Assembly (NCBI RefSeq): GCF_014333615.1
Contig: NZ_JACSCY010000013.1
Coordinates: 62,001 to 126,000 of the forward strand
Length of the DNA: 64,000 nucleotides
Direction of reading: 5' to 3'
Origin: Hymenobacter citatus
GTDB taxonomy: Bacteria; Bacteroidota; Bacteroidia; Cytophagales; Hymenobacteraceae
The notes beneath the pieces were generated by a model, which saw only the letters and a program-made list of their open reading frames with translations, had not been told where the DNA came from and did not search any database. Within the stretch, counting starts at the first letter, position 1, and every line of letters begins with the position of its first letter. The translations under genes and the position numbers were made by a program. Below are positions 23,784-32,687 of this stretch, one piece after another.

Positions 23784-25631
23784 ATGAAATTTACTTCTCT
23801 GGCCTTGTTAACGGGGCTGACCACGGGTGCCGCTTTTGCTCAACAGACTGCTGGCTACCAGATTACCCTCGATTTGCAACAAGTGGCCAACGACCGAATA
23901 AAGGTGGTAGTGCAGCCGCCTACCCTCACCGAAAACCAGGCTACGTACATCATGCCCTCGGTTATACCAGGGTCGTACTCGCGCAAGGACTACGGCCGCT
24001 TCGTGTCCGGTTTCACGGCGTTGGATGCGAAGGGGCGCAAGCTGAAGGTGAAACACCCCTCGCCCAACCTGTTCGTCATCGACAACGCCCGTACGTTGGC
24101 CCGCCTCGAATACTACGTAGACGACACCTGGGATGCTCGCCAGGACGATAACTTCATCTTCCAGCCCGGCGGCACCAACTTCGAGGCCGGCCGCAACTTT
24201 GTGCTCAACCACTACGGCCTCTATGGCTACTTCGATGGGCAGAAGATGATGCCCTACCAGCTCACCGTCCGCAAACCCGCCGACCTCTACGGCGCCACTG
24301 CCCTACCCAAGCAAAGCCCCTCAACCACCGAGGATGTGTACACGGCCCCCAGCTACGTCACGCTTTCCGATGGGCCTATTCTCTATAGCCAGCCCGATAC
24401 CACCAGCTTTGCGGCGGGCGGCGCGCGCATTGGGGTGTCGGTGGTATCGGAGAGCGGGGTGGTGAAGGCCGCGCAAATCCAGGAGATAATGCGGCCTATG
24501 GCCGAGGCGCTAGCGCAGTATTTTGGTGGACAGATGCCCGTAGAGCACTACGAATTTCTCCTGTATTTTCCAGGCCTGAATTCGCCGCTGAACAGCAAAA
24601 ACGGTGGATATGGGGCCATGGAGCATTCCTACTCCTCCGTCTATTTCCTACCCGAAATTCCTGACCCAGACCGTGTGAAAAGCATGGTGCAGGAAGTGGC
24701 CTCGCACGAGTTTCTGCACATGCTGGCCCCGCTGAACATCCACAGCCGTGAAATTGGCGAGTTCGATTTCCGAGACCCGCAAATGTCGCAGCACCTGTGG
24801 CTCTACGAGGGCGTAACCGAGTACATTGCCCAGCTGGTGCAGGTGCGCGGCGGCCTAAACACGCCGGATGAATTTCGCCAGCACATCAAGCAGAAAATCG
24901 ACAACGCGGAGAAGTACCCCAACGTGTCGTTCACGACCATGAGCCGGCAGATTCTGGATAAGCCTTATAAGGACATGTACCAGAACGTGTACGAGAAGGG
25001 TGCGCTCATGGGCTTTTTGCTCGATATCCGGTTGCAGGAGCTGAGCCAGGGTCGCCAGAGCCTGCGCGACGTGCTTCTGACGCTGCGCCAAAAGTATGGC
25101 CCTACCCACTCCTTCGAGGACAAGGACCTAATTCCGGAGTTTGTGGCTCTCACCAACCCGCAGATGCAGGAGTTCTTCGACCGCTACATCATCGGCAACG
25201 AGCCGCTACCTTACGTCGAATATTTCCAAAAAATAGGCTGGTACTACGCGCCCAATGAGGAAGGCAAAATGCTGGCTTTCGGCAACATCGGCTTCAGCTA
25301 CGACAGCGCCCGGGAGCAATTTAAAGCCGCACAAACCAAAGCCACTGAAAACCCTTTTGGCTTAGGAGAAGGTGACATCATCGTGGCTGTGAACAATCAG
25401 TCGGTGACCATGGCCAACGCCGAGCAGCTGCTCCGGCCGTTGGTGGAGCCTACCTCCGCCGAGCCCGTTACCGTACGTTTTCAGGCATCAGGTGCTGCCA
25501 AGCCCAAAGAGCGCACGGCCACGCCCCGCACCTTCAACGTAAAGCTGCACAATGTGCTACGAGTAGATCCCGCCGCTACGCCCGTGCAGTTGGCCCTGCG
25601 CGCGCAAGTACTGAAGCCACTGAGCCAGTAA
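23784..25631 (+). CDS. M61 family metallopeptidase with PDZ domain
   Basis: A 615-residue secreted peptidase of family M61 (glycyl-aminopeptidase type). A signal peptide from ATG 23784 ([20 protein letters not shown]) is followed by an N-terminal beta domain, then the zinc site HEFLH at residues 308-312 with the downstream EGVTEYIA segment giving the third ligand. A PDZ domain lies near the C-terminus ([20 protein letters not shown]). Acts in the periplasm or at the surface; the preference for N-terminal Gly/Ala is family knowledge. It is divergent from the DoxX pair and lies 17 bp before lptB, with which it may be co-transcribed. Confidence 0.92.
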   Translation: MKFTSLALLTGLTTGAAFAQQTAGYQITLDLQQVANDRIKVVVQPPTLTENQATYIMPSVIPGSYSRKDYGRFVSGFTALDAKGRKLKVKHPSPNLFVIDNARTLARLEYYVDDTWDARQDDNFIFQPGGTNFEAGRNFVLNHYGLYGYFDGQKMMPYQLTVRKPADLYGATALPKQSPSTTEDVYTAPSYVTLSDGPILYSQPDTTSFAAGGARIGVSVVSESGVVKAAQIQEIMRPMAEALAQYFGGQMPVEHYEFLLYFPGLNSPLNSKNGGYGAMEHSYSSVYFLPEIPDPDRVKSMVQEVASHEFLHMLAPLNIHSREIGEFDFRDPQMSQHLWLYEGVTEYIAQLVQVRGGLNTPDEFRQHIKQKIDNAEKYPNVSFTTMSRQILDKPYKDMYQNVYEKGALMGFLLDIRLQELSQGRQSLRDVLLTLRQKYGPTHSFEDKDLIPEFVALTNPQMQEFFDRYIIGNEPLPYVEYFQKIGWYYAPNEEGKMLAFGNIGFSYDSAREQFKAAQTKATENPFGLGEGDIIVAVNNQSVTMANAEQLLRPLVEPTSAEPVTVRFQASGAAKPKERTATPRTFNVKLHNVLRVDPAATPVQLALRAQVLKPLSQ

Positions 25632-25648
25632 ATCACCATTTTTGCCGT

Positions 25649-26380
25649 ATGATTCTTCGCGCTGAGCACTTATTCAAGAAATACAAAGCCCGCACTGTAG
25701 TCAACGATATGTCGTTGCACGTGGAGCAGGGGGAGATTGTGGGTCTGCTGGGACCAAACGGGGCTGGCAAAACCACCTCGTTCTACATGACGGTAGGCAT
25801 GGTGAAGCCCAATGCCGGCAAGGTGTTTCTGGACGATGAGGATATCACCAAGCTGCCCATCTATCAGCGCGCCCGCCGGGGCATTGGCTATTTGGCGCAG
25901 GAGGCCTCGGTGTTCCGGGATTTGTCGGTGGAAGAAAACATCCTGTCGGTGCTGGAAATGACCGGCCAGCCGAAGCAGGCCCAGCGCGACAAGGTAGAGG
26001 AACTGCTGAATGAGTTCAGCCTCACGCACGTGCGCAAAAACCTGGGCCGCGTGCTGAGCGGCGGCGAGCGGCGGCGCACCGAAATTGCCCGCGCCCTGGC
26101 CGTCGACCCCAAATTTGTGCTGCTGGACGAGCCCTTCGCCGGCGTCGACCCCATTGCCGTAGAGGAAATCCAAGGCATCGTGGCCAAGCTCAAGCACAAG
26201 AACATTGGTATCCTCATCACCGACCACAACGTAAATGAGACGCTCAGCATCGTCGACCGCGCCTACCTGCTCTTCGAGGGCAAGCTCCTAAAAGCTGGTA
26301 CCGCCGAGGAGCTAGCCGCCGACGAAATGGTGCGCCGGGTGTACCTGGGCAAGCATTTCGAGTTGAAGCGTAAAATATAA
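25649..26380 (+). CDS. lptB: LPS export ABC transporter ATP-binding protein LptB
   Basis: ATPase of the LptBFG transporter that extracts lipopolysaccharide from the inner membrane and drives it to the outer membrane. The opening [20 protein letters not shown], Walker [14 protein letters not shown], the LptB-specific [20 protein letters not shown], signature [15 protein letters not shown] and Walker [13 protein letters not shown] followed by H of ITDHNV are all visible. 243 residues, normal. LptF/G are not in the window; the LptC-like lipoprotein is 11 kb upstream. Confidence 0.95.
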   Translation: MILRAEHLFKKYKARTVVNDMSLHVEQGEIVGLLGPNGAGKTTSFYMTVGMVKPNAGKVFLDDEDITKLPIYQRARRGIGYLAQEASVFRDLSVEENILSVLEMTGQPKQAQRDKVEELLNEFSLTHVRKNLGRVLSGGERRRTEIARALAVDPKFVLLDEPFAGVDPIAVEEIQGIVAKLKHKNIGILITDHNVNETLSIVDRAYLLFEGKLLKAGTAEELAADEMVRRVYLGKHFELKRKI

Positions 26381-26478
26381 TCGCAGATTTTGCAGATTAA
26401 AAAGGATTATAGGAATTCGTTTGATTTTTATAAGGCGTTTATAGTAAGATAATTATTGATTTTTGAGTGCTATTTCTT

Positions 26479-26851
26479 ATGGAAGAGTATAAATACCAGA
26501 CCCTTACGGGGCGTGTCATTGGGTATGCGATGCAGGTGCCCCAGACATTAGGGGCTGGGTTTCCGGAGGCAGGAGCGTAGCTTGGCATTAGAGATGCAAG
26601 CGGCAAGCGTCGGTTTTCAACGCAAATTGGTATTGCCGCTATATTACCATAATGAGTAGGTAGGAAGCCGCCGCGTTGGTTTTTTGGTCGAAGAAGTGTT
26701 GCTTTTGGAGCGAAAAGCTGTAACCGAAATTCTACCAATTCATCACACGCAGATTATCAACTACCTGAATGCGTAGCAACTAGAAGTAGGCTTGCTTTTG
26801 AATTTTGGTTCTGGCAGCCTCATGTTCAAACGCTTTATCAGGTCCTGCTGA
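26479..26851 (+). pseudogene. Decayed GxxExxY-family gene
   Basis: Three frames of one ancestral protein can be joined. The first reads LTGRVIGYAMQVPQTLGAGF and ends in a stop inside the GxxExxY motif (26576-26578 region). ALEMQAASVGFQRKLVLPLY then YYHNE continues in the same frame. A frameshift leads to FLVEEVLLLERKAVTEILPI and HHTQIINYLNA, then a TAG, then QLEVGLLLNFGSGSLMFKRF. This matches, in order, the conserved blocks of the GxxExxY (PDDEXK-like) family, including the ELKA block as LERKA. At least one frameshift and several in-frame stops make it non-functional. It lies between lptB and the GH3 gene in an AT-richer gap. The intact family is small (~125 residues) and its role is not established. 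Confidence 0.8.
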
Positions 26852-26909
26852 ACATTCAACCTGTGTGTAATCATAGCTTCTGTACAGCAAAATTGCGTAT
26901 TTCGAATCT

Positions 26910-28460
26910 GTGAAATCCATCCAATCTGCAACATCTGCGATTCTGTCGTGGGCCGTGCAACGGCGTTTGGGCGATATTGCGCAATTCCGGAACCACCCGC
27001 ACGAGGCCCAGGCGCAGGTGTTGCGTACGCTCCTGCACACGGCCCGCGATACGGAATGGGGTAGGCAATACGGCTTCGGCGATGGACTAACGGCCGCTGA
27101 CTTTGCGCAGCGGGTGCCTATCAGCACCTACGAGGAACTTTATCCGGCGCTAGAGCGCGTGTTGCAAGGGGAGGCCGATGTACTGTGGCCCGGCCGCGTG
27201 CAGTGGTTTGCCAAGAGCAGCGGTACCACCAACGCCCGCAGCAAGTATATTCCCGTCACCCGGGAGTCGTTGCACGAGGGCCACTACCGCGCCGGCCGCG
27301 ACATGACGGCACTGGCTACCTACCACTACCCCGAGCATAAGGTGTTAGGTGGCAAGACGCTGTCGTTGGGTGGTACGCACGCCCCCAATCCGTTTCGCCC
27401 TGCTGAGCCCGACTCACGTGTTGGCGACGTATCGGCGGTGATTATGCAGAACCTGCCTGCCTGGGCCGAATATATCCGGACGCCGCCGCTGGAGTTGGCC
27501 TTGCTGGACGAATGGGAAGAGAAAATAGAGCGTATTGCCCGCCACGTGCTCACCCAGGACGTAACCGTGTTGGCCGGGGTACCTACTTGGATGATTGTGC
27601 TGCTGCGCCGGGTAGTGGAATTGGCCGGCGCAGCTAACATCACAGAGGTATGGCCCAACCTGAGTTTGTTTCTGCACGGCGCAGTGGCCTTTGGGCCTTA
27701 CCGCGAGCTGTTTCGGCAGTTGATTCCGCGGGAACGGATGCACTACCTCGAAATCTACAATGCCTCCGAAGGCTACCTGGCGTTGCAGGACGAGCCCAAT
27801 TCGGAAGACCTCCTGCTCCTGCTCGACCACGGTATCTACTACGAGTTTCTACCCCTCGATCAGTTGGGGCAGCAGCATCCGCAAGCCTGCACATTGGCCG
27901 AGGTGGAAATCGGGCCGCGCTACGCGCTGATTATTAGCACCAACGCGGGCCTGTGGCGCTACAACATTGGCGATACGGTGCGCTTTACCAGCTTGGCGCC
28001 CTACCGTATTCGTATTACGGGCCGCACCAAGCACTTCCTCAATGCCTTTGGCGAAGAGGTAGTAATAGAAAACGCCGATGCGGCTATTGCGGCCGCCTGC
28101 CAGGCTACGGGCGCCACTGTGCGCGATTTCACGGCCGCGCCCATTTATTTCAGCAACACCGATACCTCGCGGGGTGGCCACCAGTGGCTGGTAGAGTTCA
28201 ACGTACAACCCACAAATCCAGAGCGATTTGTGGCCGTGTTGGATGATACGCTCCGCCACCTCAACTCCGACTACGATGCCAAGCGTCACCGCGACTTGGC
28301 CTTGGTGCGCCCTGTGGTCACGGTAGCGCCACCCGGCACATTTGAGCAGTGGCTAGCTGGCAAAGGCAAGTTGGGTGGTCAGCATAAAGTACCGCGTCTC
28401 AGCAACTCCCGCGAACTGCTAGAAGAAATACTGCGGCTGCTACCGAAAGAAATAGTATAA
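26910..28460 (+). CDS. GH3 family protein (acyl-adenylate/amide synthetase-like)
   Basis: A 516-residue protein of the GH3 superfamily, best known from plant enzymes that join amino acids to auxin or jasmonate; bacterial members are uncharacterised. Visible adenylation-type motifs include FAKSSGTTNARSKYIPVTRE (phosphate-binding loop), YNASEGYLALQDEP, GLWRYNIGDTVRFTSLAPYR and RIRITGRTKHFLNAFGEEV. The start is a GTG at 26910 (MKSIQSATSAILSWAV); no ATG fits better. The upstream 60 bp are the tail of the decayed GxxExxY gene. Substrate is unknown. Confidence 0.9.
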   Translation: MKSIQSATSAILSWAVQRRLGDIAQFRNHPHEAQAQVLRTLLHTARDTEWGRQYGFGDGLTAADFAQRVPISTYEELYPALERVLQGEADVLWPGRVQWFAKSSGTTNARSKYIPVTRESLHEGHYRAGRDMTALATYHYPEHKVLGGKTLSLGGTHAPNPFRPAEPDSRVGDVSAVIMQNLPAWAEYIRTPPLELALLDEWEEKIERIARHVLTQDVTVLAGVPTWMIVLLRRVVELAGAANITEVWPNLSLFLHGAVAFGPYRELFRQLIPRERMHYLEIYNASEGYLALQDEPNSEDLLLLLDHGIYYEFLPLDQLGQQHPQACTLAEVEIGPRYALIISTNAGLWRYNIGDTVRFTSLAPYRIRITGRTKHFLNAFGEEVVIENADAAIAAACQATGATVRDFTAAPIYFSNTDTSRGGHQWLVEFNVQPTNPERFVAVLDDTLRHLNSDYDAKRHRDLALVRPVVTVAPPGTFEQWLAGKGKLGGQHKVPRLSNSRELLEEILRLLPKEIV

Positions 28461-28520
28461 CTAATAATTTAGTTGTAAGTTAACAGAGTCATTATCAGTC
28501 ACTCTATTTACTTACACACC

Positions 28521-28994
28521 ATGCGTTACACGTCTTGTTTCAGCCTTCTTTTGTTGATGGGTCTAAGCTTGTCAGCTTGCACGTCGGCACGCAAACCCAT
28601 TGGCTTTTGGTCGCGCAACCAGTATAACGCAAAACTGGAGCGGCAGGGGCCCTGGCGCATCTACTATGATGAAACCGAGCGGCATCTGGCTGCCAAAGGC
28701 CGCTTTCGGCACAACTACGAGCGGGGGCGCTGGCGCTATTATAGTTTTAATGGGCAACGGGAAAAATGGGAGCTATATCACCGCAAGCCCAGTGGCTTAA
28801 TCTCCATCCGCCATTACGATTTAACGGGTAAGCTCCAACGGCAGGGGCAGGCGCGCTACGTCAACGAGCCCGACGGACCACATTTCTATTGGTTTGGTCC
28901 GTGGCACTATTTTAACGTGCAGGGCAAGATGGTAAAAATAGAAACGTACGAAGGCGGTAACCGGATTAGCAGCGACTCAACAGCCGAGAAGTAA
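28521..28994 (+). CDS. Hypothetical lipoprotein
   Basis: A 157-residue protein with a lipoprotein signal (MRYTSCFSLLLLMGLSLSAC, acylated Cys at residue 20). The mature part is rich in Trp, Tyr and Arg and reads like repeated short beta hairpins (GPWRIYYDETERHLAAKGRF, GRWRYYSFNGQREKWELY, GPWHYFNVQGKMVKIETYEG), similar in style to MORN-type repeats found in antitoxin-like and envelope proteins. I recognise no exact family. It stands 60 bp after the GH3 gene in the same direction. Confidence 0.75.
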   Translation: MRYTSCFSLLLLMGLSLSACTSARKPIGFWSRNQYNAKLERQGPWRIYYDETERHLAAKGRFRHNYERGRWRYYSFNGQREKWELYHRKPSGLISIRHYDLTGKLQRQGQARYVNEPDGPHFYWFGPWHYFNVQGKMVKIETYEGGNRISSDSTAEK

Positions 28995-29146
28995 GGTGTG
29001 GCCCCGCTTTTGCATAATTACTTAACAGTGAATATCGTGCAGGCAATCCAACTCGTCGGTAGGAAGCGTATGTTAGTCGATTTCACGAAGAAACTTTTTA
29101 GAATAAAATACACATTAGGAGTACTACGCACTAACCTCACCCGCCC

Positions 29147-29350
29147 ATGTCCGCTACCCTCAGTTCCGCTGATTCTGCGTCCTCATCGTCCCGCTCCCGT
29201 CAACGGGGTGTATATACCCGCCGCAAGCGTCGTCGGGCTTTCTCTTTATTGCCACGGTTAGGCAACAAAGCCATATTGGGCGTTTTGGGGGCGCTGGGAG
29301 CCGCTTTTGTGGTAAGTTTATTGGTTATTGTAGTGAATTTATTGGGCTAA
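29147..29350 (+). CDS. Small single-span membrane protein
   Basis: A 67-residue protein with a Ser-rich then strongly basic N-terminus (RSRQRGVYTRRKRRR) and one C-terminal membrane helix (about residues 43-66, ILGVLGALGAAFVVSLLVIV). The positive side should stay in the cytoplasm, giving an N-in tail-anchored protein. No family recognised. It has 150 bp of AT-rich upstream DNA and ends 13 bp before the convergent stop of the AIM24 gene. Composition fits real coding sequence, but a gene this short stays uncertain. Confidence 0.6.
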   Translation: MSATLSSADSASSSSRSRQRGVYTRRKRRRAFSLLPRLGNKAILGVLGALGAAFVVSLLVIVVNLLG

Positions 29351-29363
29351 ACCACCAGCAAAG

Positions 29364-30134
29364 CTATTCATCCAGCAAGCTACCAAACAGGCCACCGCTT
29401 TCTTTGGTGGCATTGCTGCCAGCTGGTGCCAGCGCCTGAATCAGTTTCTTCACGGGCATCGATTGCAGCCATACGCGGCCAGTGCCGCGCAGCGTGGCCA
29501 GCAACAGCCCTTCGCCTCCAAATATCATGGAGCGCAGGCCACCAGCCCGTGTAATGCTGAAATCGATACCTGGTTCAAAAGCCACCACGCAGCCTGTGTC
29601 TACGCGCAGCAGTTCGTTGTTGAGGCGTTTTTCGATGATAGTGCCACCAGCATGCACAAAGGCTTTGCCGTCACCGGTTAGCTTTTGCAGAATAAATCCT
29701 TCGCCGCCGAAAAAACCTGCTCCCAGTTTCTGATTGAAATGAATGCTGATCTTGGTGCCCCGCGCCGCTGCCAGAAAGCCATCTTTCTGCACAATCAGTC
29801 CCTGCGGCAGGGTACCAAGATCAACGGGGATAATGGTGCCGGGGTAGGGTGCTGAGAAGGCAACTTTGCTTTTGCCATAGCTACCCCGATGGGTGAAGTG
29901 CGTCATAAACAGCGACTCGCCCGTGAGCAAGCGCGTGCCCGCCGAAAACAGCTTACCCAGCACGCTCTGGTCGGGGGCCGACCCATCACCCATTTTGGTT
30001 TCGAAAGCAATGCTCTCTTCCATATACACCATGGCACCGGCCTCGGCAATAACGGTTTCATTCGGGTCCAGCTCTATTTCCAGAACCTGAATATCGTGGC
30101 CAAGAATGCGGTAGTCGACGTCGTGTGAATGCAT
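29364..30134 (-). CDS. AIM24 / TIGR00266 family protein
   Basis: A 256-residue protein of the AIM24 family, a double beta-sandwich found widely in bacteria with no settled role. Typical features are the start [20 protein letters not shown] followed by [34 protein letters not shown] in the middle and [20 protein letters not shown] near the end, with Gly-rich turns. I chose ATG 30134 ([12 protein letters not shown]). The longer frame to 30173 has an odd Cys/Arg start. It lies 70 bp downstream of a hypothetical gene in the same direction. Confidence 0.9.
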   Translation of the reverse strand: MHSHDVDYRILGHDIQVLEIELDPNETVIAEAGAMVYMEESIAFETKMGDGSAPDQSVLGKLFSAGTRLLTGESLFMTHFTHRGSYGKSKVAFSAPYPGTIIPVDLGTLPQGLIVQKDGFLAAARGTKISIHFNQKLGAGFFGGEGFILQKLTGDGKAFVHAGGTIIEKRLNNELLRVDTGCVVAFEPGIDFSITRAGGLRSMIFGGEGLLLATLRGTGRVWLQSMPVKKLIQALAPAGSNATKESGGLFGSLLDE

Positions 30135-30204
30135 GGTGGTAGGAAGAAAAGAACGAGCGCAAGTATAGTACATCAGCCGATTAAATCAACCGATCCTGTT
30201 GCTG

Positions 30205-30582
30205 CTATTCGTCGTCCTCGCGGCCGGTTTCGAACTCCTCATCGTCCTCCTCGGTGGCAGGCTTGCCCTTACGAGTAGGCTTCTTGGGCGCGGGCTTGCT
30301 GGTGCGCGCCATAAAATCCTCTTCCGATTCTTCCACCTCGGGGCTGCCTTCTTCCACGGGGTAGAGGTCGTCCTCGTCGTTGCCGCCAAACTGGCCGTCG
30401 CGGTTCACCAGCTTCTTGTCGCGCACATGGCGGTTCAGGAACTTGTTGATGTCCTCGATGGAATAATTGGAAGTGATTTCGCCCAGCGGGTTCACTTTGA
30501 TTTCAAACCCTTCCAATTCTTTGTGCACCCGTGCTTTCTTATCGGGATCTGCTTTTTTCTTATTGACAGGTTTCTTAGCCAT
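30205..30582 (-). CDS. Hypothetical protein with basic start and acidic tail
   Basis: A 125-residue cytoplasmic protein. The first ~20 residues are Lys-rich (MAKKPVNKKKADPDKKAR), the middle holds a conserved-looking folded part (ELEGFEIKVNPLGEITSNYS then IEDINKFLNRHVRDKKL), and the end is strongly acidic with Glu/Asp runs. The middle resembles a small family seen in Bacteroidota next to housekeeping genes, but I cannot name it. It lies downstream of gltX, separated by a hairpin. Confidence 0.7.
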   Translation of the reverse strand: MAKKPVNKKKADPDKKARVHKELEGFEIKVNPLGEITSNYSIEDINKFLNRHVRDKKLVNRDGQFGGNDEDDLYPVEEGSPEVEESEEDFMARTSKPAPKKPTRKGKPATEEDDEEFETGREDDE

Positions 30583-30630
30583 TGTCGTATTGCTTCGTAA
30601 AGAGGTAGGGGCAAGCTACATCAATGCAAA

Positions 30631-30663
30631 AGGCCGCCCCGTAGCTAGTACGAAGCGGCCCTT
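30631..30663 (-). terminator. Terminator after gltX
   Basis: GGCCGC and GCGGCC pair, with an inner CGTA-TACG stem, flanked by A-rich DNA on the left, which gives T on the minus strand. It lies between gltX and the downstream hypothetical gene. Confidence 0.6.
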
Positions 30664-30689
30664 GTTCAGGATGCCCTACGATGGCGAGA

Positions 30690-32243
30690 CTAGGCAGTAG
30701 CGCGGGTGCTTAGACGCTCTACTGCCGTCAGAATGCGTTGGCTGATGTCCTCATTGCCCAGAATATGCATGGTTTCCATTAGATCGGGGCCAGCAGCGGC
30801 GCCCGTTATAGCTACGCGCAAGGCTTGCATCACCTGGCCTAGCTTCACGCCCTCACGCTCTAGCACCTGCGTCAGCAACGCCTTGATTTCGTCGGGAGTA
30901 GAAGGCGCGGCGGTGGGTAGCTCTCGGGCAAAAGCGGCCAATGCGTTGGCAGTAGCGGCGTTCCACTTTTTGCTAATTACTTGCTCGTCGTAGCTTTCCG
31001 GGGCCTGGAAGAAGTATTGCGCTTCCTGCCAGAAATCTTGCGGGAAGGTCACGCGCTCTTTCATCACGCTGGCAATCTGCTCGGCCTTCTCACGGGTGCA
31101 ATCCACGCCGTGCTCGTGCAGGGCGTCGAGCAGGTACTGCGCCAGCTCAGCGTTGGGCTTGGCGCGCAGGTACTGCTCGTTGTACCAGCGCACCTTGTGC
31201 TGGTCGAAACGGGCCGGCGACTTGCTCACGCGGTCAATGGAAAACGCCTCAATCAGCTCGTCCATCGAAAACAGTTCCTGCTGCGTGCCGGGGTTCCAGC
31301 CCAGAAAGGCCAGGAAGTTGATGAACGCATCGGGTAGGTAGCCGCTTTCGCGGTAGCCGCTGCTCACGGTAGGCGCACCGGTTTCGGCATCCGTGCCGTG
31401 CCACTCCAAGGGGAATACTGGGAAACCCAGCCGGTCACCGTCGCGCTTGCTGAGCTTGCCGGTGCCGTCGGGCTTGAGTAGCAGCGGCAGGTGGGCAAAC
31501 TGCGGCATAGTGCTTTCCCAGCCCAGGTAGCGGTACAGCAGCACGTGTAGCGGGGCCGAGGGCAACCATTCTTCCCCCCGAATCACGTGCGTGATTTCCA
31601 TCAGGTGGTCGTCCACGATGTTGGCCAAGTGGTAGGTAGGCATGCCATCCGATTTCATCAGTACCTTATCATCCACAGCCGAGGAGTGCACCACTACCCA
31701 GCCGCGAATCAGGTCGTTGAAGCGGATTTCCTCCTTGCGTGGCACTTTCAATCGAATCACGTAGGGTGTGCCCGCGTCCAGCAACTGCTTCACCTCATCC
31801 TCGGGTAGGGTAGTGGAGTTGCGCATCTGGCTACGCGTGATGGCGTTATACTGCGGATTGGGCACCTTGGCGGCCGTCAGGCGGGCGCGCATGGCATCCA
31901 GCTCTTCGGGCGTATCAAAAGCGTAGTAGGCGTGACCCGAATCGATGAGCTGCAAGGCGTACTGCATGTACATAGGCTTCCGCTCGCTCTGGCGGTAGGG
32001 CGCATGCGGGCCACCTTTCCAGGGGCTTTCGTCCAGCTCGATACCACACCACGCCAGCGAATCCTGAATGTACTGCTCGGCACCGGGCACGAAGCGGTTC
32101 TGGTCCGTATCCTCGATGCGGAGCAGCATCTTGCCGCCCAGCTTGCGGGCCAGCAAATAATTATACAGCGCAGTGCGCACGCCGCCGATGTGCAGCGGAC
32201 CGGTAGGGCTAGGGGCAAAGCGTACCCGTACTTCTCTTTCCAT
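30690..32243 (-). CDS. gltX: Glutamate--tRNA ligase
   Basis: Class I aminoacyl-tRNA synthetase charging tRNA-Glu (and possibly tRNA-Gln). HIGG at residues 18-21 (after VRVRFAPSPTGPL) and KLSKR at 263-267 are the two ATP-binding signatures; the anticodon-binding helical domain follows. 517 residues, normal. ATG 32243 is chosen because it gives MEREVRVRFAPSPTG. The minus-strand promoter box TATCTTTG lies at 32287-32294, 44 bp upstream. No other tRNA gene is nearby. Confidence 0.97.
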   Translation of the reverse strand: MEREVRVRFAPSPTGPLHIGGVRTALYNYLLARKLGGKMLLRIEDTDQNRFVPGAEQYIQDSLAWCGIELDESPWKGGPHAPYRQSERKPMYMQYALQLIDSGHAYYAFDTPEELDAMRARLTAAKVPNPQYNAITRSQMRNSTTLPEDEVKQLLDAGTPYVIRLKVPRKEEIRFNDLIRGWVVVHSSAVDDKVLMKSDGMPTYHLANIVDDHLMEITHVIRGEEWLPSAPLHVLLYRYLGWESTMPQFAHLPLLLKPDGTGKLSKRDGDRLGFPVFPLEWHGTDAETGAPTVSSGYRESGYLPDAFINFLAFLGWNPGTQQELFSMDELIEAFSIDRVSKSPARFDQHKVRWYNEQYLRAKPNAELAQYLLDALHEHGVDCTREKAEQIASVMKERVTFPQDFWQEAQYFFQAPESYDEQVISKKWNAATANALAAFARELPTAAPSTPDEIKALLTQVLEREGVKLGQVMQALRVAITGAAAGPDLMETMHILGNEDISQRILTAVERLSTRATA

Positions 32244-32286
32244 AAGAAACAACAGTTCGTAGTGCCGCCAGACAGCAGCACTACGC

Positions 32287-32294
32287 AAAGATAC
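32287..32294 (-). promoter_or_regulatory. Promoter -7 box for gltX
   Basis: On the minus strand this reads TATCTTTG, a perfect TAnnTTTG box, 44 bp before the gltX start. Confidence 0.6.
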
Positions 32295-32299
32295 GAACG

Positions 32300-32402
32300 G
32301 TGAAATGGTGAGATAGTGAAATAGTGAGTTTGACGTCCTACCTGCGCAAGCGGCGAGGATAAAACGTCAGACTCACTATTTCACCATCTCACCATTTCGC
32401 CT
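32300..32402. repeat. Long inverted repeat with GTGAAATGGTGAG-type arms
   Basis: Left arm 32300-32337 and right arm 32365-32402 are complementary over 38 bp with three mismatches. The arms are themselves built of near-tandem GTGAAATGGTGAGATAGTGA units. The loop (CCTGCGCAAGCGGCGAGG) is related, in reverse orientation, to the loop of the element at 11813-11937. It lies between gltX and the small membrane gene. Confidence 0.85.
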
Positions 32403-32403
32403 T

Positions 32404-32589
32404 CTAATCCCGGTTACGAGTGCTGAGGTAGAGGATAAGCCCTAGCAGCGTAAGGCCGCCCCGAATAAGCCAGGATACGGTAGGCCCCCATTGCTCAATC
32501 CAAGTCAGAAAAACGAGTTTCAGGCCCAGCAATGGGAGCACCAATGAAACCAGCCCAATCAGAAATAAACCCAAACCAAGTTCTTTCAT
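32404..32589 (-). CDS. Small two-helix membrane protein
   Basis: From the ATG at 32589, a 61-residue protein made almost entirely of two membrane helices (LGLGLFLIGLVSLVLPLLGL and WLIRGGLTLLGLILYLSTRN) with a short loop between and a charged end. The frame is open 19 codons further, but those residues look like AT-rich upstream DNA. No family recognised. Its stop is 2 bp from the edge of a long inverted repeat. Confidence 0.65.
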   Translation of the reverse strand: MKELGLGLFLIGLVSLVLPLLGLKLVFLTWIEQWGPTVSWLIRGGLTLLGLILYLSTRNRD

Positions 32590-32687
32590 ACGAAAAGAGA
32601 GAAGGCAGTAAATATGTATGTGGTTTATTAATAGATAATTATACAAATTTATTATGATTCTCAGCGCGTGCTGCTGAATAGATTTTC

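Noticed and set aside
26439..26738. 99-codon minus-strand frame
   Set aside because: The plus strand carries the decayed GxxExxY gene; the minus frame is its shadow and resembles no family.
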